Assembly: GCF_018131005.1 (NCBI RefSeq)
Contig: NZ_JAFCJK010000001.1
Span: 682,001-746,000, forward strand
DNA length: 64,000 nucleotides
Reading direction: 5' to 3'
DNA from: Bradyrhizobium lablabi
GTDB lineage: Bacteria > Pseudomonadota > Alphaproteobacteria > Rhizobiales > Xanthobacteraceae
The notes under the pieces were generated by a model. It searched no databases. It saw only the letters and a list, made by a program, of their open reading frames with translations, and was not told where the DNA came from. The translations under genes were made by a program, and so were the position numbers. This document shows, in pieces, positions 46,450 to 55,837 of this stretch (the first letter of the stretch is position 1; each line of letters starts with the position of its first letter).

Positions 46450-47529
46450 TCAGCCACCCCCAAACTTGGTGGTCTCCTGCACAAGGAGGTCGATCAACAT
46501 TTTGGCAGGCATCTCCCGGGCGAGCGCGGCTGCCTGGCCCGACCAAAGTGGGGTGAAATCGGTGCTCCCATTCTGCTCAGCCGCTGCACGCAGTGACAGC
46601 AACTCGCCCATGGGCAGCGGAAAGTCCGGCGCCGCATCCGACCAGGGACCGATCTCGGCGGCAAGGCGATTGACAAGAACCCTCGCCGGCCGCCCGGAGA
46701 ACACGTTTGTCACGACAGTCTGTTTCTTCCCCGCATTCCGCAGGGCCTCGCGATGGAGCGGGGGCGTTGCCGACTCGGCACAAAGCAGAAAGGCAGTCCC
46801 GACTTGCACGGCGGCAGCTCCGAGTGCGAACGCCGCCGCGATCCCTCGCCCATCCGCGATCCCGCCAGCAGCGATCACGGGGACGCTGACGGCGTCAGCG
46901 ACTTGTGGCACCAGGGCGAATGTGCCGGCCTGTGAGGCGACCGCGCGCTTGCGGTCAGTATCGAGGAACAAGCCTCGATGTCCTCCAGCTTCGTACCCCT
47001 GAGCGATGATCGCATCGGCACCGTGCTTTTCGAGCCAGCATGCTTCGTCGACCGTCGTCGCCGATGAGATTACCTTGCAGCCGGCTGCCTTGACCCGATC
47101 AACCAACCTCGGCTCGGGTAGACCGAAATGAAAGCTTACCACCTCCGGCCGGACCTGTTCGACTACAGCAGAGGCGGCGTCGCCGAACGAAGCTAGATCG
47201 AGCCGCGGCGCCACCGTTGCGGGGTCGACGCCCAGTTCACGATAATACGACGAAAGCTTCTCATGCCATCCACTCTCGCGAGCTGCGTCCACCTTTGCCG
47301 GATGGTGGCAGAAGAAATTGAGGTTGATCGGTTTCGTCGTCAGTCGCCGTAGCTCGGCAACGGTTCTCGCAATGAGCTCCGGCGTCAAGACAGCGCAACC
47401 GATCGAGCCGAGGCCGCCCGCATTCGAGACCGCAGCCGCAAGGTCTACCGTGCCCAATCCGGCCATCGGTGCCAGCACGATCGGATGGTCGATCTGAAAC
47501 AGTTCAACAAGACGTCGGTTAGACCACAT
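46450..47529 (-). CDS. Nitronate monooxygenase family (FMN) enzyme
   Basis: Start ATG 47529 follows TAGGAGGTGTGCG and gives 359 residues. Family signatures are IVLAPMAGLGTVDLAAAVSN at the N-terminus, AQGYEAGGHRG, and VPVIAAGGIADGRGIAAAFALGA for FMN phosphate binding. These enzymes oxidise alkyl nitronates to carbonyls and nitrite; some members act as enoyl or quinone reductases. It starts 10 bp after the stop of the upstream SDR gene, so it is co-transcribed with it and possibly with the AraC-type regulator. The true substrate may not be a nitronate. Confidence 0.9.
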   Translation of the reverse strand: MWSNRRLVELFQIDHPIVLAPMAGLGTVDLAAAVSNAGGLGSIGCAVLTPELIARTVAELRRLTTKPINLNFFCHHPAKVDAARESGWHEKLSSYYRELGVDPATVAPRLDLASFGDAASAVVEQVRPEVVSFHFGLPEPRLVDRVKAAGCKVISSATTVDEACWLEKHGADAIIAQGYEAGGHRGLFLDTDRKRAVASQAGTFALVPQVADAVSVPVIAAGGIADGRGIAAAFALGAAAVQVGTAFLLCAESATPPLHREALRNAGKKQTVVTNVFSGRPARVLVNRLAAEIGPWSDAAPDFPLPMGELLSLRAAAEQNGSTDFTPLWSGQAAALAREMPAKMLIDLLVQETTKFGGG

Positions 47530-47539
47530 CGCACACCTC

Positions 47540-48253
47540 CTACCAGTGGCCGGCGGACGCGCCGCCATCGACATGCATGATCTCGCCGGTGACGAAGGCC
47601 GCCCGCTCCAGATACATCACGGCGTCGACGACCTCCTGAGTCTTGCCCATGCGGCCCATCGGCTGCAAACTCGCGAGAAAACCGTGCGTCTCCGGCGCAT
47701 GCATTGGAGTCGCGATCGCGCCAGGCGAGACGGCGTTCACGCGGACATTGCGGCTTGCGTATTCGATCGCGAGCGAGCGGGTGATCGCGTTGAGCCCGCC
47801 CTTGGTCAACGCCGCGAGCGCCGCCGCCAACGAGGCCATCGGCTGCTCGGCGATCGTGGCCGTGATATTGACGATGTGACCCGAACCCGCGAGCAGCATC
47901 CTCGCCGCTGCCCGCTGCGTCAGATGGAAAAAGCCTGCAAGATTGACCCCGACCATCGTGGCGAAGTCGGCCTCGGAATACTCCGTAAAGGGCTTCGCAA
48001 TGAACAGTCCGGCATTGTTGATGAGCGTATCGATTCGTCCGAAGCGCTCGATGGCCAGTCCCACGATGCGATCGGTCGTCTTTGCGCTAGCAATATCGCC
48101 ATCGACCGCAAGCGTCGACGGATCGTCGCTCCTGCCGATCGAACGAGAACTGGCAACGACATGATAGCCGATATCACGATAGGCCTTGAGCAATCCCGCG
48201 CCAATGCCGCGCGATGCCCCGGTGATGACGGCAACCTTCCGTTCGGAAGTCAT
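47540..48253 (-). CDS. SDR-family protein lacking the catalytic Tyr
   Basis: ATG 48253 gives 237 residues with the Rossmann TGASRGIG, NNAG and SPGAIATPMH blocks of a classical SDR. The expected Tyr-x3-Lys motif reads ALAALTKGG, with Lys151 kept and Ala at position 147 where Tyr should be. The Ser normally ~13 residues before that Tyr is also not found (NITATIAEQ). It therefore cannot use the standard SDR mechanism, and a binding or non-redox role is possible. A strong ribosome site (GAAGGAGAAGCGAAC) precedes it. It overlaps no gene but is 10 bp from the nitronate monooxygenase start. Confidence 0.85.
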   Translation of the reverse strand: MTSERKVAVITGASRGIGAGLLKAYRDIGYHVVASSRSIGRSDDPSTLAVDGDIASAKTTDRIVGLAIERFGRIDTLINNAGLFIAKPFTEYSEADFATMVGVNLAGFFHLTQRAAARMLLAGSGHIVNITATIAEQPMASLAAALAALTKGGLNAITRSLAIEYASRNVRVNAVSPGAIATPMHAPETHGFLASLQPMGRMGKTQEVVDAVMYLERAAFVTGEIMHVDGGASAGHW

Positions 48254-48392
48254 GTTCGCTTCTCCTTCACGCAATCAGTAAGCGGATGAGCGAACAGTTA
48301 CCCTGAGCGAGGCAACGCGGCTTTGCATCGCCTGCTCAGCTATTGTCATTTCCTGCCGTCGGTGGGAGCAGTTCGTTACGTCGATAACAAAA

Positions 48393-49445
48393 TCAAGCCC
48401 GCAGCTTGCGCCGATATTGCGCCGGCGTCTGGCCCGTGGCTCGCCGGAATGCGCGGGTGAAATTGGCCTGGCACGAAAACCTGAGCGCAAGCGCGATATC
48501 GACCAAGGCCCGGTCCGCATCAGAGAGCAGTTCCTTGGCGCGTTCGAGGCGCCTCGCACTGACATGCCGATGCGGCGATTCGCCGACGGCGGCCTTGAAC
48601 GCGCGCGCGAAATAAAACTCGCTCAGGCAGGCAACCGACGCCAGCCGCGCCACCGTCAGATCGCCCTCCAAATTGGCTTCGATATAGTCGAGCACTCGCG
48701 CCCGTCTGCGCGAATCAAGCCCCTCCCGTGAGGCCTGAGTGACGAGGCCGGAGCGCGACGCACCGACATGACTCTGGAGCAATCTCGCCATCAGGCTCAG
48801 CGCCAGGGTTTCGGCAAGCAGCCTGCCCGCAGAAGTCTCGTGCTCCAGTTCCGACATGATGGCATAAGCGATCTCGGCAAGCAGGGGATCGCGAAAGCCA
48901 CCTTCGTGCCGCAGCGACCTGATCGCCCTCGTGTCGAATCCCTCGCCCAGATTCTCCCGCGAGAACTGGCTCGACGGAAGATAGAGATGTAATATCGCCG
49001 GCACCGGCTCAGACATGTCGATCAGGCCTTCCTGCACGCCGGCCGGACGTAGCCAGATGGTGCCGCGTTCGGAGACGGTCGAATCGGTGACGCCATCCAA
49101 CCGTCGCGTGATCACGGATCGACTGCCGCGCACATCGACGCAGATCTCGGCGTCGGGCTGCGGTCTACTCCAGGCAACCATACCGCTATGGCTGCGAAGC
49201 TCTGCCGCGAGGTTCGACCAGCCCCGCGTGGCGGAAGAAGCCAGCAGGCCGTCGGCACCGTATTTGCTGAATGTTTTCTCGCCCGATGGCGTCGGCTGAG
49301 GCGCCAATCCCTGATTTCCACCAGATGAAGTCACGCGAACATTACCCTTGCTGACATGCCTCCCGGCAGTAACCGCCGGCTCGATCAGACTAATGTGGTC
49401 CGCCTGGAGGCGGATCACAATTCTCGCCGGTGCCCTATCACGCAT
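48393..49445 (-). CDS. AraC-family transcriptional regulator
   Basis: The C-terminal ~100 residues form the AraC double helix-turn-helix: VARLASVACLSEFYFARAFK, then ADRALVDIALALRFSCQANF and TRAFRRATGQTPAQYRR. The N-terminal ~220 residues form a variable sensing domain with no recognisable motif. The first ~40 residues may not be translated; a start near VRVTSSGG is possible. It lies 139 bp upstream of the SDR and nitronate monooxygenase genes in the same direction and is their likely regulator. It diverges from the lipocalin-like gene across 193 bp. Confidence 0.86.
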   Translation of the reverse strand: MRDRAPARIVIRLQADHISLIEPAVTAGRHVSKGNVRVTSSGGNQGLAPQPTPSGEKTFSKYGADGLLASSATRGWSNLAAELRSHSGMVAWSRPQPDAEICVDVRGSRSVITRRLDGVTDSTVSERGTIWLRPAGVQEGLIDMSEPVPAILHLYLPSSQFSRENLGEGFDTRAIRSLRHEGGFRDPLLAEIAYAIMSELEHETSAGRLLAETLALSLMARLLQSHVGASRSGLVTQASREGLDSRRRARVLDYIEANLEGDLTVARLASVACLSEFYFARAFKAAVGESPHRHVSARRLERAKELLSDADRALVDIALALRFSCQANFTRAFRRATGQTPAQYRRKLRA

Positions 49446-49638
49446 CCGCGATCAGAGCCGCTTAGCCGCATCACTTCCCCTCTTGGCCCTGCGCTGTCTC
49501 CCCTATTGGTGACGGCTACGTCTGATGTCGGGGGAGAAGCGGACCAACGATTAGGTGGCCAGATACTTCCAACTAACCCATTGCCGACAACTTAGAACTC
49601 CGAGTATCTTGCCGCGTTGCCAAAAGTGAGGGCATCAC

Positions 49639-50151
49639 ATGAACAGCCATTGTGCATTAGGGCTTTGTGCGACCGCGTTGATTTCGATTGCAGCATTTCC
49701 GAACAACAGCGTGGCGGAAGGAAACTCTCTCAAAGATCAGTTGGTTGGCACTTGGATTTACGTGTCCAGCACCGGCACACGTCAGGATGGCAGTGCTGTG
49801 CAGCGACCGAGCTTACAAGGCGCGGTCACCTACACCGCCGATGACCGCTTCCATTTCATCACGGTACGCTCCGATGCGCCGAAGTATGCATCGAGCGATC
49901 CTGCACGTCCGTCGCCGGAGGAGGCGGTAGCCATTGCGTCAGGCGTGGTCGCCTACACCGGGACGTACAAGGTGGACGAAAGCAACAGGACGATCCACGT
50001 CAACATCGAGACGAGTTCATTTCCCAACCTGGTCGGAGCGCCCAATCAGCGCCGGATCGTGACGTCGATCACCGGCGATGAATTGAAGTTTACAAATCCA
50101 CGCACGCCGGCCGGCATTACGCTGGAGCTGGTGTTCAAGCGGGCGAAGTGA
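49639..50151 (+). CDS. Lipocalin-like domain secreted protein
   Basis: The 170-residue precursor has a signal peptide (ALISIAAFPNNSVAEG). Its beta-barrel-like pattern has LKDQLVGTWIYVSSTGTRQDG at the start, YTADDRFHFITVRSD, AYTGTYKVDESNRTIHVNIE and ELKFTNPRTPAG at the end, as in the lipocalin_5 family. It is probably a periplasmic or outer-membrane-associated ligand-binding protein. No lipobox Cys is visible. It is a lone gene divergent from the AraC regulator; the ligand is unknown. Confidence 0.82.
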   Translation: MNSHCALGLCATALISIAAFPNNSVAEGNSLKDQLVGTWIYVSSTGTRQDGSAVQRPSLQGAVTYTADDRFHFITVRSDAPKYASSDPARPSPEEAVAIASGVVAYTGTYKVDESNRTIHVNIETSSFPNLVGAPNQRRIVTSITGDELKFTNPRTPAGITLELVFKRAK

Positions 50152-50438
50152 CGATCTGAGCGCTCTTCGCCTTCCCCAGTGTTAAGGTCAACTGTCTTTA
50201 CTCGAGACGTTTGTCCGTTGCCGGCCCGAGACGGACCGACCGGACTGCCCTTGCGATGTTTTGGGGGAGACCGGAGGTGGCTGGCAGAGGGGTAAACCGA
50301 CGCGATTGACCCGAACGGTCTTCAATCTCCCCGAAAGCGCTTCTCTGCATCCGCCTTTGTTCGCGTCCAAATGTCACATTCTGGTCCACCGGGCGAAAGT
50401 TCACGTTGGTGACCCATGCCAAATGGGGGAGGGATGTC

Positions 50439-50903
50439 ATGCAAGTGAAAGCGATTCCTGCCTTCAGCGCTTCGGTCGCCCTTCTATCGTTTGCTGCAAG
50501 CGCCTATTCCGCCGAACCGGATGTAATGGCCCTTACGCCAACGGAAATGAAATGGAGCTCGCAAGGGGGTTTGGCGCTGCCCGGTTTGGAGCAAACCATC
50601 CTAATTGGCGATCCGAGCAAGCCAGGGCCCTATACGATCCGTCTCAAATTTCCCGCTGGGTTTAAGGTCGGCCCGCATACGCACCCTGATTCGCGCGAGG
50701 TCACGGTCCTTTCCGGGACTTGGCACACCGGCTACGGCGAAAAAGCCGAAGCTTCCGGTCTCAAGGAATTGCCGGCGGGAAGCTTCTATACCGAACCCGC
50801 AAATATTGCTCACTATGTCGAGATACGTGAGCCGACGGTGATCCAAGTCAGCGGTACCGGTCCGAGTGGACGTAAATTCGTCGGCCCGGATGCGCCGAAG
50901 TAA
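50439..50903 (+). CDS. Secreted cupin-fold protein
   Basis: ATG 50439 follows GGGGAGGGATGTC and gives 154 residues with a signal peptide ending near SAYSAEP. The cupin core has GPHTHPDSREVTVLSG (metal-binding His-x-His and Glu) and PANIAHYVEI (third His). The protein ends in the short VQVSGTGPSGRKFV strand, as in DUF4437-like periplasmic cupins. The function is unknown; a metal-dependent role in the periplasm is likely. A second, unrelated secreted cupin lies at 55838. Confidence 0.84.
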   Translation: MQVKAIPAFSASVALLSFAASAYSAEPDVMALTPTEMKWSSQGGLALPGLEQTILIGDPSKPGPYTIRLKFPAGFKVGPHTHPDSREVTVLSGTWHTGYGEKAEASGLKELPAGSFYTEPANIAHYVEIREPTVIQVSGTGPSGRKFVGPDAPK

Positions 50904-51325
50904 TCTACATCTCCGTCCAACCTGCACAGTGCACAACAAACTGCGGCCGCAAGAGCGGGATTGGATGGTCGCTTGGCCTCTCGTAAAAAGTGGGGTCGTT
51001 TGGGAAGGTCCGCTTTTGTGCCAAAGCCGCCCTCCCCGCCAAGTCGCCTTGTGACCATGGCTGTGCAAAAACGCAAAGGATCGTATCACGACTAGAATTA
51101 GATTCTTCAGTTTGTCATCTAAGTCGAAGGTGCTTGAGCGCTAGAACGGTCTTTCACGAATAACTTCCTCAATCGCGCTCAAACGTCTTGGCGTTTTCAC
51201 ACAGCCCAAGACCTGAAGCGAACGTTCGGCTCGATCTTGAGGTGAAAGCAGATCGCTCAGAATCGTCTTTTGAAGGCGCTAAGGTCCTGCTACCTTACCG
51301 TCAGTCGTCATTGGGGAGCGCAGCC
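50904..51325. other. Gap before the Bug-type gene, nothing recognised
   Basis: Short frames on both strands show no motifs. A ribosome site TTGGGGAG at the right end belongs to the following gene. Confidence 0.4.
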
Positions 51326-52294
51326 ATGATGATCACTAGGCGTGGGGTCGTCGCGGGCCTTTCGGCAAGTGGCGCATTTCCTCATGTGGCGCGAGCCGCT
51401 TGGCCTGAGCGACCAATTACGATGCTGCATGGGTTCGCTCCGGGCGGCGGAGCAGATGCAAATGCGCGCATTGCGGCGGAAGGGCTTGGTAGGGTGCTCG
51501 GCCAAACCGTCATTGTGGAATCAAAGACTGGAGCGGGTACGACGCTCGCAAGCGCACAGCTCGTACGAGCTGTGCCTGACGGCTACACCATTGCCCTCAT
51601 AGCTACGTCGTATTGCGCATCGGCCGCATTCTACAAGAACCTGCCCTACCGGCCCATCGAGGACATCAGCGCGATTGGCCAGCTCTCCGAGGCCCCCTAC
51701 GTCATCGTGACGTATGCCGAGCATCCCGCTCGGTCTCTGCCACAAATGCTCGACATGGCGCGCAAGCAGGGCGGCAGTATCTCATATGGGACTCCCGGTG
51801 TCGGCTCCGGTAACCATCTGGCGACCGAACTTCTGGCGCAGCGCGCCGGCGTGAAGCTTACACATGTGCCGTTCCGGGGCGGCGCACAGGCCGTCGTCGA
51901 GGTGCTCGGACAGCGCATCGACTTCATGATCGATCCACCGCTCTCGATGATCGAGCACCTCAAGTCGGGCAAATTTCGTGCGCTTGCGGTCAGCACCACA
52001 ACGCGTTTTCCGGGGCTGCCGGACATTCCAACCGTTCAGGAATTGGGCATTTCAAACTTCGATCTCACCGCCTGGTTTGCGCTAGTGGCACCTGCGGCCA
52101 CACCCAATCCGGTAGTGCAACGGCTCAATGCCGCAACCGGCGAGGTGCTCGCGGCTCCGGCCGCGCGTGATCGCCTCCTGGCGCTCGGCGCCGTCCCGAA
52201 AGCCTCGTCGCCCAAGGAACTGGCCGATTTAATTGCTGCCGACATCAAGCGCTGGACTGAAGTGGTCGACAAGGCCGGCATCGAGCGAATCTGA
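51326..52294 (+). CDS. Bug/TctC-family tripartite tricarboxylate-type binding protein (orphan)
   Basis: ATG 51326, after TTGGGGAGCGCAGCC, gives 322 residues; an upstream in-frame extension of 46 codons is not family-like. The N-terminus MITRRGVVAGLSASGAF has a twin-arginine-like signal. The body is the Bug fold: WPERPITMLHGFAPGGGADANAR, YTIALIATSY, THVPFRGGAQAVVEV and the typical C-terminal helix. Bug proteins bind carboxylates or other small molecules in the periplasm for TctAB transporters. No tctA or tctB lies nearby, as is common for the many orphan Bug genes. A pair of hairpins follows the stop. Confidence 0.92.
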   Translation: MMITRRGVVAGLSASGAFPHVARAAWPERPITMLHGFAPGGGADANARIAAEGLGRVLGQTVIVESKTGAGTTLASAQLVRAVPDGYTIALIATSYCASAAFYKNLPYRPIEDISAIGQLSEAPYVIVTYAEHPARSLPQMLDMARKQGGSISYGTPGVGSGNHLATELLAQRAGVKLTHVPFRGGAQAVVEVLGQRIDFMIDPPLSMIEHLKSGKFRALAVSTTTRFPGLPDIPTVQELGISNFDLTAWFALVAPAATPNPVVQRLNAATGEVLAAPAARDRLLALGAVPKASSPKELADLIAADIKRWTEVVDKAGIERI

Positions 52295-52327
52295 GCTCAT
52301 GTCGGCTTCTGGCCCGATTCCGGCCTG

Positions 52328-52371
52328 ATCGCCAGCGCTGGCGATGTCCGCTTACGGAGAGCAAAGCGGAC
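52328..52371. terminator. Tandem hairpins after the Bug-type gene
   Basis: ATCGCCAGCGCTGGCGAT (52328-52345) is an 18-bp perfect palindrome. GTCCGCTT (52346-52353) then pairs with AAGCGGAC (52364-52371). Lying 34-77 bp past the stop at 52294, they could end the transcript, though there is no T-run. Confidence 0.5.
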
Positions 52372-52503
52372 TTGCGCCGAGAACCGAGACGTTCGGGAAC
52401 CAATCCAACGGAGCGTAGCTACGCTCCAGACCTGTAGACCACATCCCGCAATCGGTTCGCGCGTTCGCCGATCAGCAGCGCAGCAATGCTCCGCGAGCGA
52501 TCA

Positions 52504-52740
52504 TCACCTGAACTCCTCGATCAGCGTCTTCCAGCCGCGCGCATCGTTCGCCATCAGCAGCAGAACGCCAAGCGCTGCCAAGTGGTGTGGCAATTCGCAA
52601 TCGGAACGGGCATTCATATGGTTGACGAACGAAGCGACCGCGTTTCTCAGGTCGCCTCGGTCAAGATAATCGAAGGCTCGTTGCTTACACCGCTCGACAT
52701 ATTTGTCGCGCGGAACATCACTAATAATAAGACGATCCAT
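52504..52740 (-). CDS. Small conserved hypothetical protein (78 aa)
   Basis: The start ATG 52740 follows TTAGGAGCCGATAA. The sequence (SDVPRDKYVERCKQRAFDYL, then DRGDLRNAVASFVNHM) has the look of a helical cytosolic protein common in Bradyrhizobium genomes as a stand-alone hypothetical. There is no signal or membrane segment. It has no operon partner and its function is unknown. Confidence 0.68.
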   Translation of the reverse strand: MDRLIISDVPRDKYVERCKQRAFDYLDRGDLRNAVASFVNHMNARSDCELPHHLAALGVLLLMANDARGWKTLIEEFR

Positions 52741-53727
52741 TTATCGGCTCCTAACCGACAAGCGTTAGACCTGTCCCAGCAAGAGCAGGTTGAAACGAAA
52801 TGGCTTCGACTTGTCTGCTCGAAAGGTGACACGCAGACGATTTCTCCGTCGCAGTGTGGGAATTTGGGCACAGACGCGTATAGTGGGACAACCCATGATC
52901 AAGGATCATCAGCACGACGCGCTCGCTACGCCAGCACTGTCATAAAACCTTCATTTGAAGCAACTGCCGGTTTTAGCGGGGCGCACCGATCGCGCCGGCC
53001 GCTGCGATCGTTGGATAAGGGTGAAGAACCCGCGTACTCGGCTTGCACCCGGGTTAAGGGACCAGTTCTCACAGCCACCACCCGCTAACACCCGAATTGG
53101 CATATCCAGACTGGCGGCTTCCCGAACGTTTCAATTCTCATAATATCGTCACTCCATGCTGGAGGCTCTCGAGCACGGCTGTGCGTCTCCGGCGAGAAAC
53201 CCGCGCTGGGCTCAACGCCTCACCGCGCGGTTCTATCGTCGGCGCGCGCAGGCAAGTATTGCCGGTGCAAAGCTGCTCGATCGGTGGATGGTGATCTAGG
53301 AAATTTTGGGACGCGCGCTCGCGCGACTTTTGGTTTTTAGCGCTTCGTCGGAGCCGCCGCTCGTCAACGATCAGGCCAGCAGCGCGCGCTGCCTGCCCGT
53401 CCGTCGTCACTGGCGACCGGCGCACTGCCGACGCTACGCAGTGCGCGTCTGGAGGCGACACTGAAAAAAGGGGTACCCCCTTTTTCATAGGCCCGCAGCG
53501 CCCGTAGGGTCGCCTCAGGTACTCAGGTCATGCTTCAAGTGTGTTGTAGAATGAAGGAAAAGCGTCACCCCGAGAATTGAAGCAACGGACTGATGACCAG
53601 GATCCTCACAGGCGGTGTGGTTTGGTCCGAAGTGCAGGAGTTGAACCCGGCACCGGCCTGCGATCGGTCGGACTGCACCGCCGAACTGAAGCGCGTTCAC
53701 TCATGCTCAAAAACATGGAGCACGGCC
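52741..53727. other. Long region without a supported gene
   Basis: Open frames here (for example 53138-53488 on the minus strand and 52486-53088 on the plus strand) are low-complexity or rich in Arg/Ser and lack family motifs and ribosome sites. It may hold decayed sequence. One hairpin is seen at 53464-53485. Confidence 0.45.
53464..53485. terminator. A-run/GGGGTACCCC/T-run hairpin
   Basis: Six A, the perfect palindrome GGGGTACCCC (53470-53479), one extra C and five T form an intrinsic-terminator-like structure usable on either strand. No confirmed gene lies directly before it. Confidence 0.5.
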
Positions 53728-53928
53728 ATGATAGAGACCATCGACCCGGAAGAACCTGTTACTTTATCCGGTCACGGCGTAATGACACTTCGCTGCGCAG
53801 TGGCGAGAGCGATGACGTTGTTGCCGGATGAGCGCGATGCGGCGATGATAATCCGACAAAGCGATGCATTGCAGGCAACCCTCAATTTTGAGCGGATCAA
53901 GGAGCTTGCCGTTCGCTTGGGCGACTGA
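53728..53928 (+). CDS. Small hypothetical protein (66 aa)
   Basis: ATG 53728 is preceded by GGAGCACGGCC. The product (ETIDPEEPVTLSGHGVMTLR then RAMTLLPDERDAAMIIRQSD) is a soluble helical peptide without signal or membrane segment. Codon use looks like a real gene and a longer in-frame extension upstream is less convincing. I do not recognise it. Confidence 0.45.
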   Translation: MIETIDPEEPVTLSGHGVMTLRCAVARAMTLLPDERDAAMIIRQSDALQATLNFERIKELAVRLGD

Positions 53929-54152
53929 ACGACAGATCGCGGCTGGCGCTGTCGGTTCGATGATCCGATCCCGAATGCCAGATTGCGTGCGACGTGCTGA
54001 TGGCCTGATCGCCGCGTTGGTTGACCCGCGCTTCAGCCAGGCGTCGTCCGCCCGGGCGTCCGTTAACTATTTGGTATCCGTTTTGTTTTCAGACCGGTGG
54101 CGGGACGCCAATTTTGCAGATTGCTGCTGCAGAGATTTATCCACGGCAGTCA

Positions 54153-54401
54153 TTACAGGATTGCGGCCATCGCGTTCCATTGCGTTTCGCGACGCTGAAG
54201 GGCTTGTATGGGAAAGTCGAAAGAAACATTCTCCGACGCCCCAAAATACCCCTCGAGTTCCACGACCGCTAGATGCTCCCACTGCTCGGCCTGCGCCAAC
54301 AGCGAGTGCCGTTGCGTCGGCCTGAACGCGGCGGCCTGGCGGCATAGCGAAGCTATGGTGCGGTAGCGGCGCACATTTTCCATAACAGCCAGCCCGGTCA
54401 T
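54153..54401 (-). CDS. Small hypothetical protein (82 aa)
   Basis: ATG 54401 follows GGGGAGATCTAAAC. The product contains RRYRTIASLCRQAAAFRPTQR then LLAQAEQWEHLA. That is the pattern of a widespread small Rhizobiales protein (Tyr-Arg-x3-Ala-x2-Cys-Arg, later Trp/Leu-rich helix) of unknown function. It has no signal peptide. ATG 54383 is another possible start. Confidence 0.58.
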   Translation of the reverse strand: MTGLAVMENVRRYRTIASLCRQAAAFRPTQRHSLLAQAEQWEHLAVVELEGYFGASENVSFDFPIQALQRRETQWNAMAAIL

Positions 54402-54589
54402 GTTTAGATCTCCCCATTCCTATCCTGGGGGCGAACTTGCAGCACAACGATTTTCGATTCGTTAGCACGGACGGCCAATAGTTCGAATGGTTTTTGAATT
54501 GTCGCCAAACCAGCCTCGGATCAACACCCCTTTGACTCATTAAAGGCTACGTACCGACCAAACTACCTTACCGAATTATGGCGCGCGCA

Positions 54590-54859
54590 TCAGTATGGAG
54601 TTGATGAACGCAAGCGGCCGCCGGATGGCCTCGGACGCGCTCGGGGCCAATAAGGGTTGTCCAGGCACATCGCTGCAAGGCCAACCGCATTCGCTCGGCA
54701 CTGGTCCCATGTCGTATAGGAGCAGTCAAAGTAGTAGCTACCACCCCACTGCCAAACCTGAAGACAGACTGGATATCTGGGATCGTAACTTTGAGCTCTG
54801 GCTGGGGTAACCACCAGGATCACCGCACCGCCCAAGATCATCCAACGTAGCATCCGCAT
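54590..54859 (-). CDS. DUF3551 domain secreted small protein
   Basis: ATG 54859 follows GAAGGAGGCCGGCG. The 89-residue precursor has a signal peptide (MILGGAVILVVTPARAQ) and the DUF3551 core YDPRYPVCLQVW, then FDCSYTTWDQCRANA and CLDNPYW with four conserved Cys, probably two disulfides. This family is almost confined to Bradyrhizobium and relatives; the function is unknown. A paralogue lies at 58358. Confidence 0.85.
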   Translation of the reverse strand: MRMLRWMILGGAVILVVTPARAQSYDPRYPVCLQVWQWGGSYYFDCSYTTWDQCRANAVGLAAMCLDNPYWPRARPRPSGGRLRSSTPY

Positions 54860-55090
54860 CGCCGGCCTCCTTCAAACAGTTTTCACCTACTATGGCCCGC
54901 AGAGCTTTCGGGTTCGAAGGCCGCTTTGTTGTCGATATATGTCACCCGACGTGATCGGGCTAGATTGACTTCGAGGCAACCGCGTGCAGGAACGCGCCAA
55001 TAGCGTGCGGCTTCGGACAATGGCGCCCGCGCGGGCATCTCCGGACACAATGTCACTATCGCCGATTGCCTTTGCCAATAGGCGCTTGGC

Positions 55091-55691
55091 TCAATCCCGG
55101 TTCACCGCCGCTGATTGAATCGCCCGCTTCATCGAGTCGACGTAAGGCCCGGGCGTGGTTAAGTGAGGTACGTGGCCCGCGCTCTCGATGGTCTCGCATG
55201 TAGCATGAGGGATCAATCCCTCTAGCCGATCGATCACAGGCGCAAACATTGGTGGGCTCTCAGACCCTAGAGTCAATCGGACCGGCATTGTGAGGTTAAG
55301 TAGGCTCTCTTCGTCGATACGGACCTGCGTTTGATTCTGAAGTTCATCAGGGAAAGGAGGGGCGTTCCGGACGAGCGTTCCTTCACTTGTGGTGGCAGTT
55401 GGTCCCATGCCCAGGCCCAAAGGCGATCTCGTCAATGAATTGCTTGGCCGCTCCTGCGTGATCGCCGTCCGCGATGCGCCGACCTACAGGCTCAAGGCTT
55501 CCTGCGAGTTGCGACGACATTTTCTGACTCTCGGGATCATCCTCGAGCAGGCTGAAGAGCGGGGGTTCGTGGCACGTTATTGACTGAAACAGCTCCGGTC
55601 GCCTTGCGGCCAATCGAAGGGCAATGCTCCCTCCAAGGGAGCTGGTTACGACAAGGGCTGGAGCGAACGTGAGCGTCCCCAGCAGGTTCAT
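55091..55691 (-). pseudogene. Frameshifted, 5'-truncated alpha/beta hydrolase
   Basis: Two overlapping frames carry consecutive parts of one alpha/beta hydrolase. The first (from 55691) has SSLGGSIALRLAARRPELFQ and HEPPLFSLLEDDPE. The second (ending 55091) has LTLGSESPPMFAPVIDRL and the His segment ESAGHVPHLTTP. They join near 55385-55435 after FGPG. The ~80 residues normally before the nucleophile elbow are absent and the elbow itself (VTSSLGG) has lost its first Gly. It is a decayed gene, unless a sequencing error explains the shift. Confidence 0.72.
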
Positions 55692-55837
55692 CCCGTGCCA
55701 GATATTCGCGATTTTTTCGCCGCGTTCATTTCTTGACGACCGATTGCGGAGGGACCGCCATCCTTCGAGGGCCGTCGGCGCTCACGCGATTCGACGGCGG
55801 CGGCCCTCACCCGGCAGGCGTTTGTATCGGAGGTCTC

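Noticed and set aside
53138..53488. A 116-codon minus-strand frame in the gene-poor stretch
   Set aside because: Arg/Ser/Ala-rich without motifs; its start lies inside the A/T-run hairpin.
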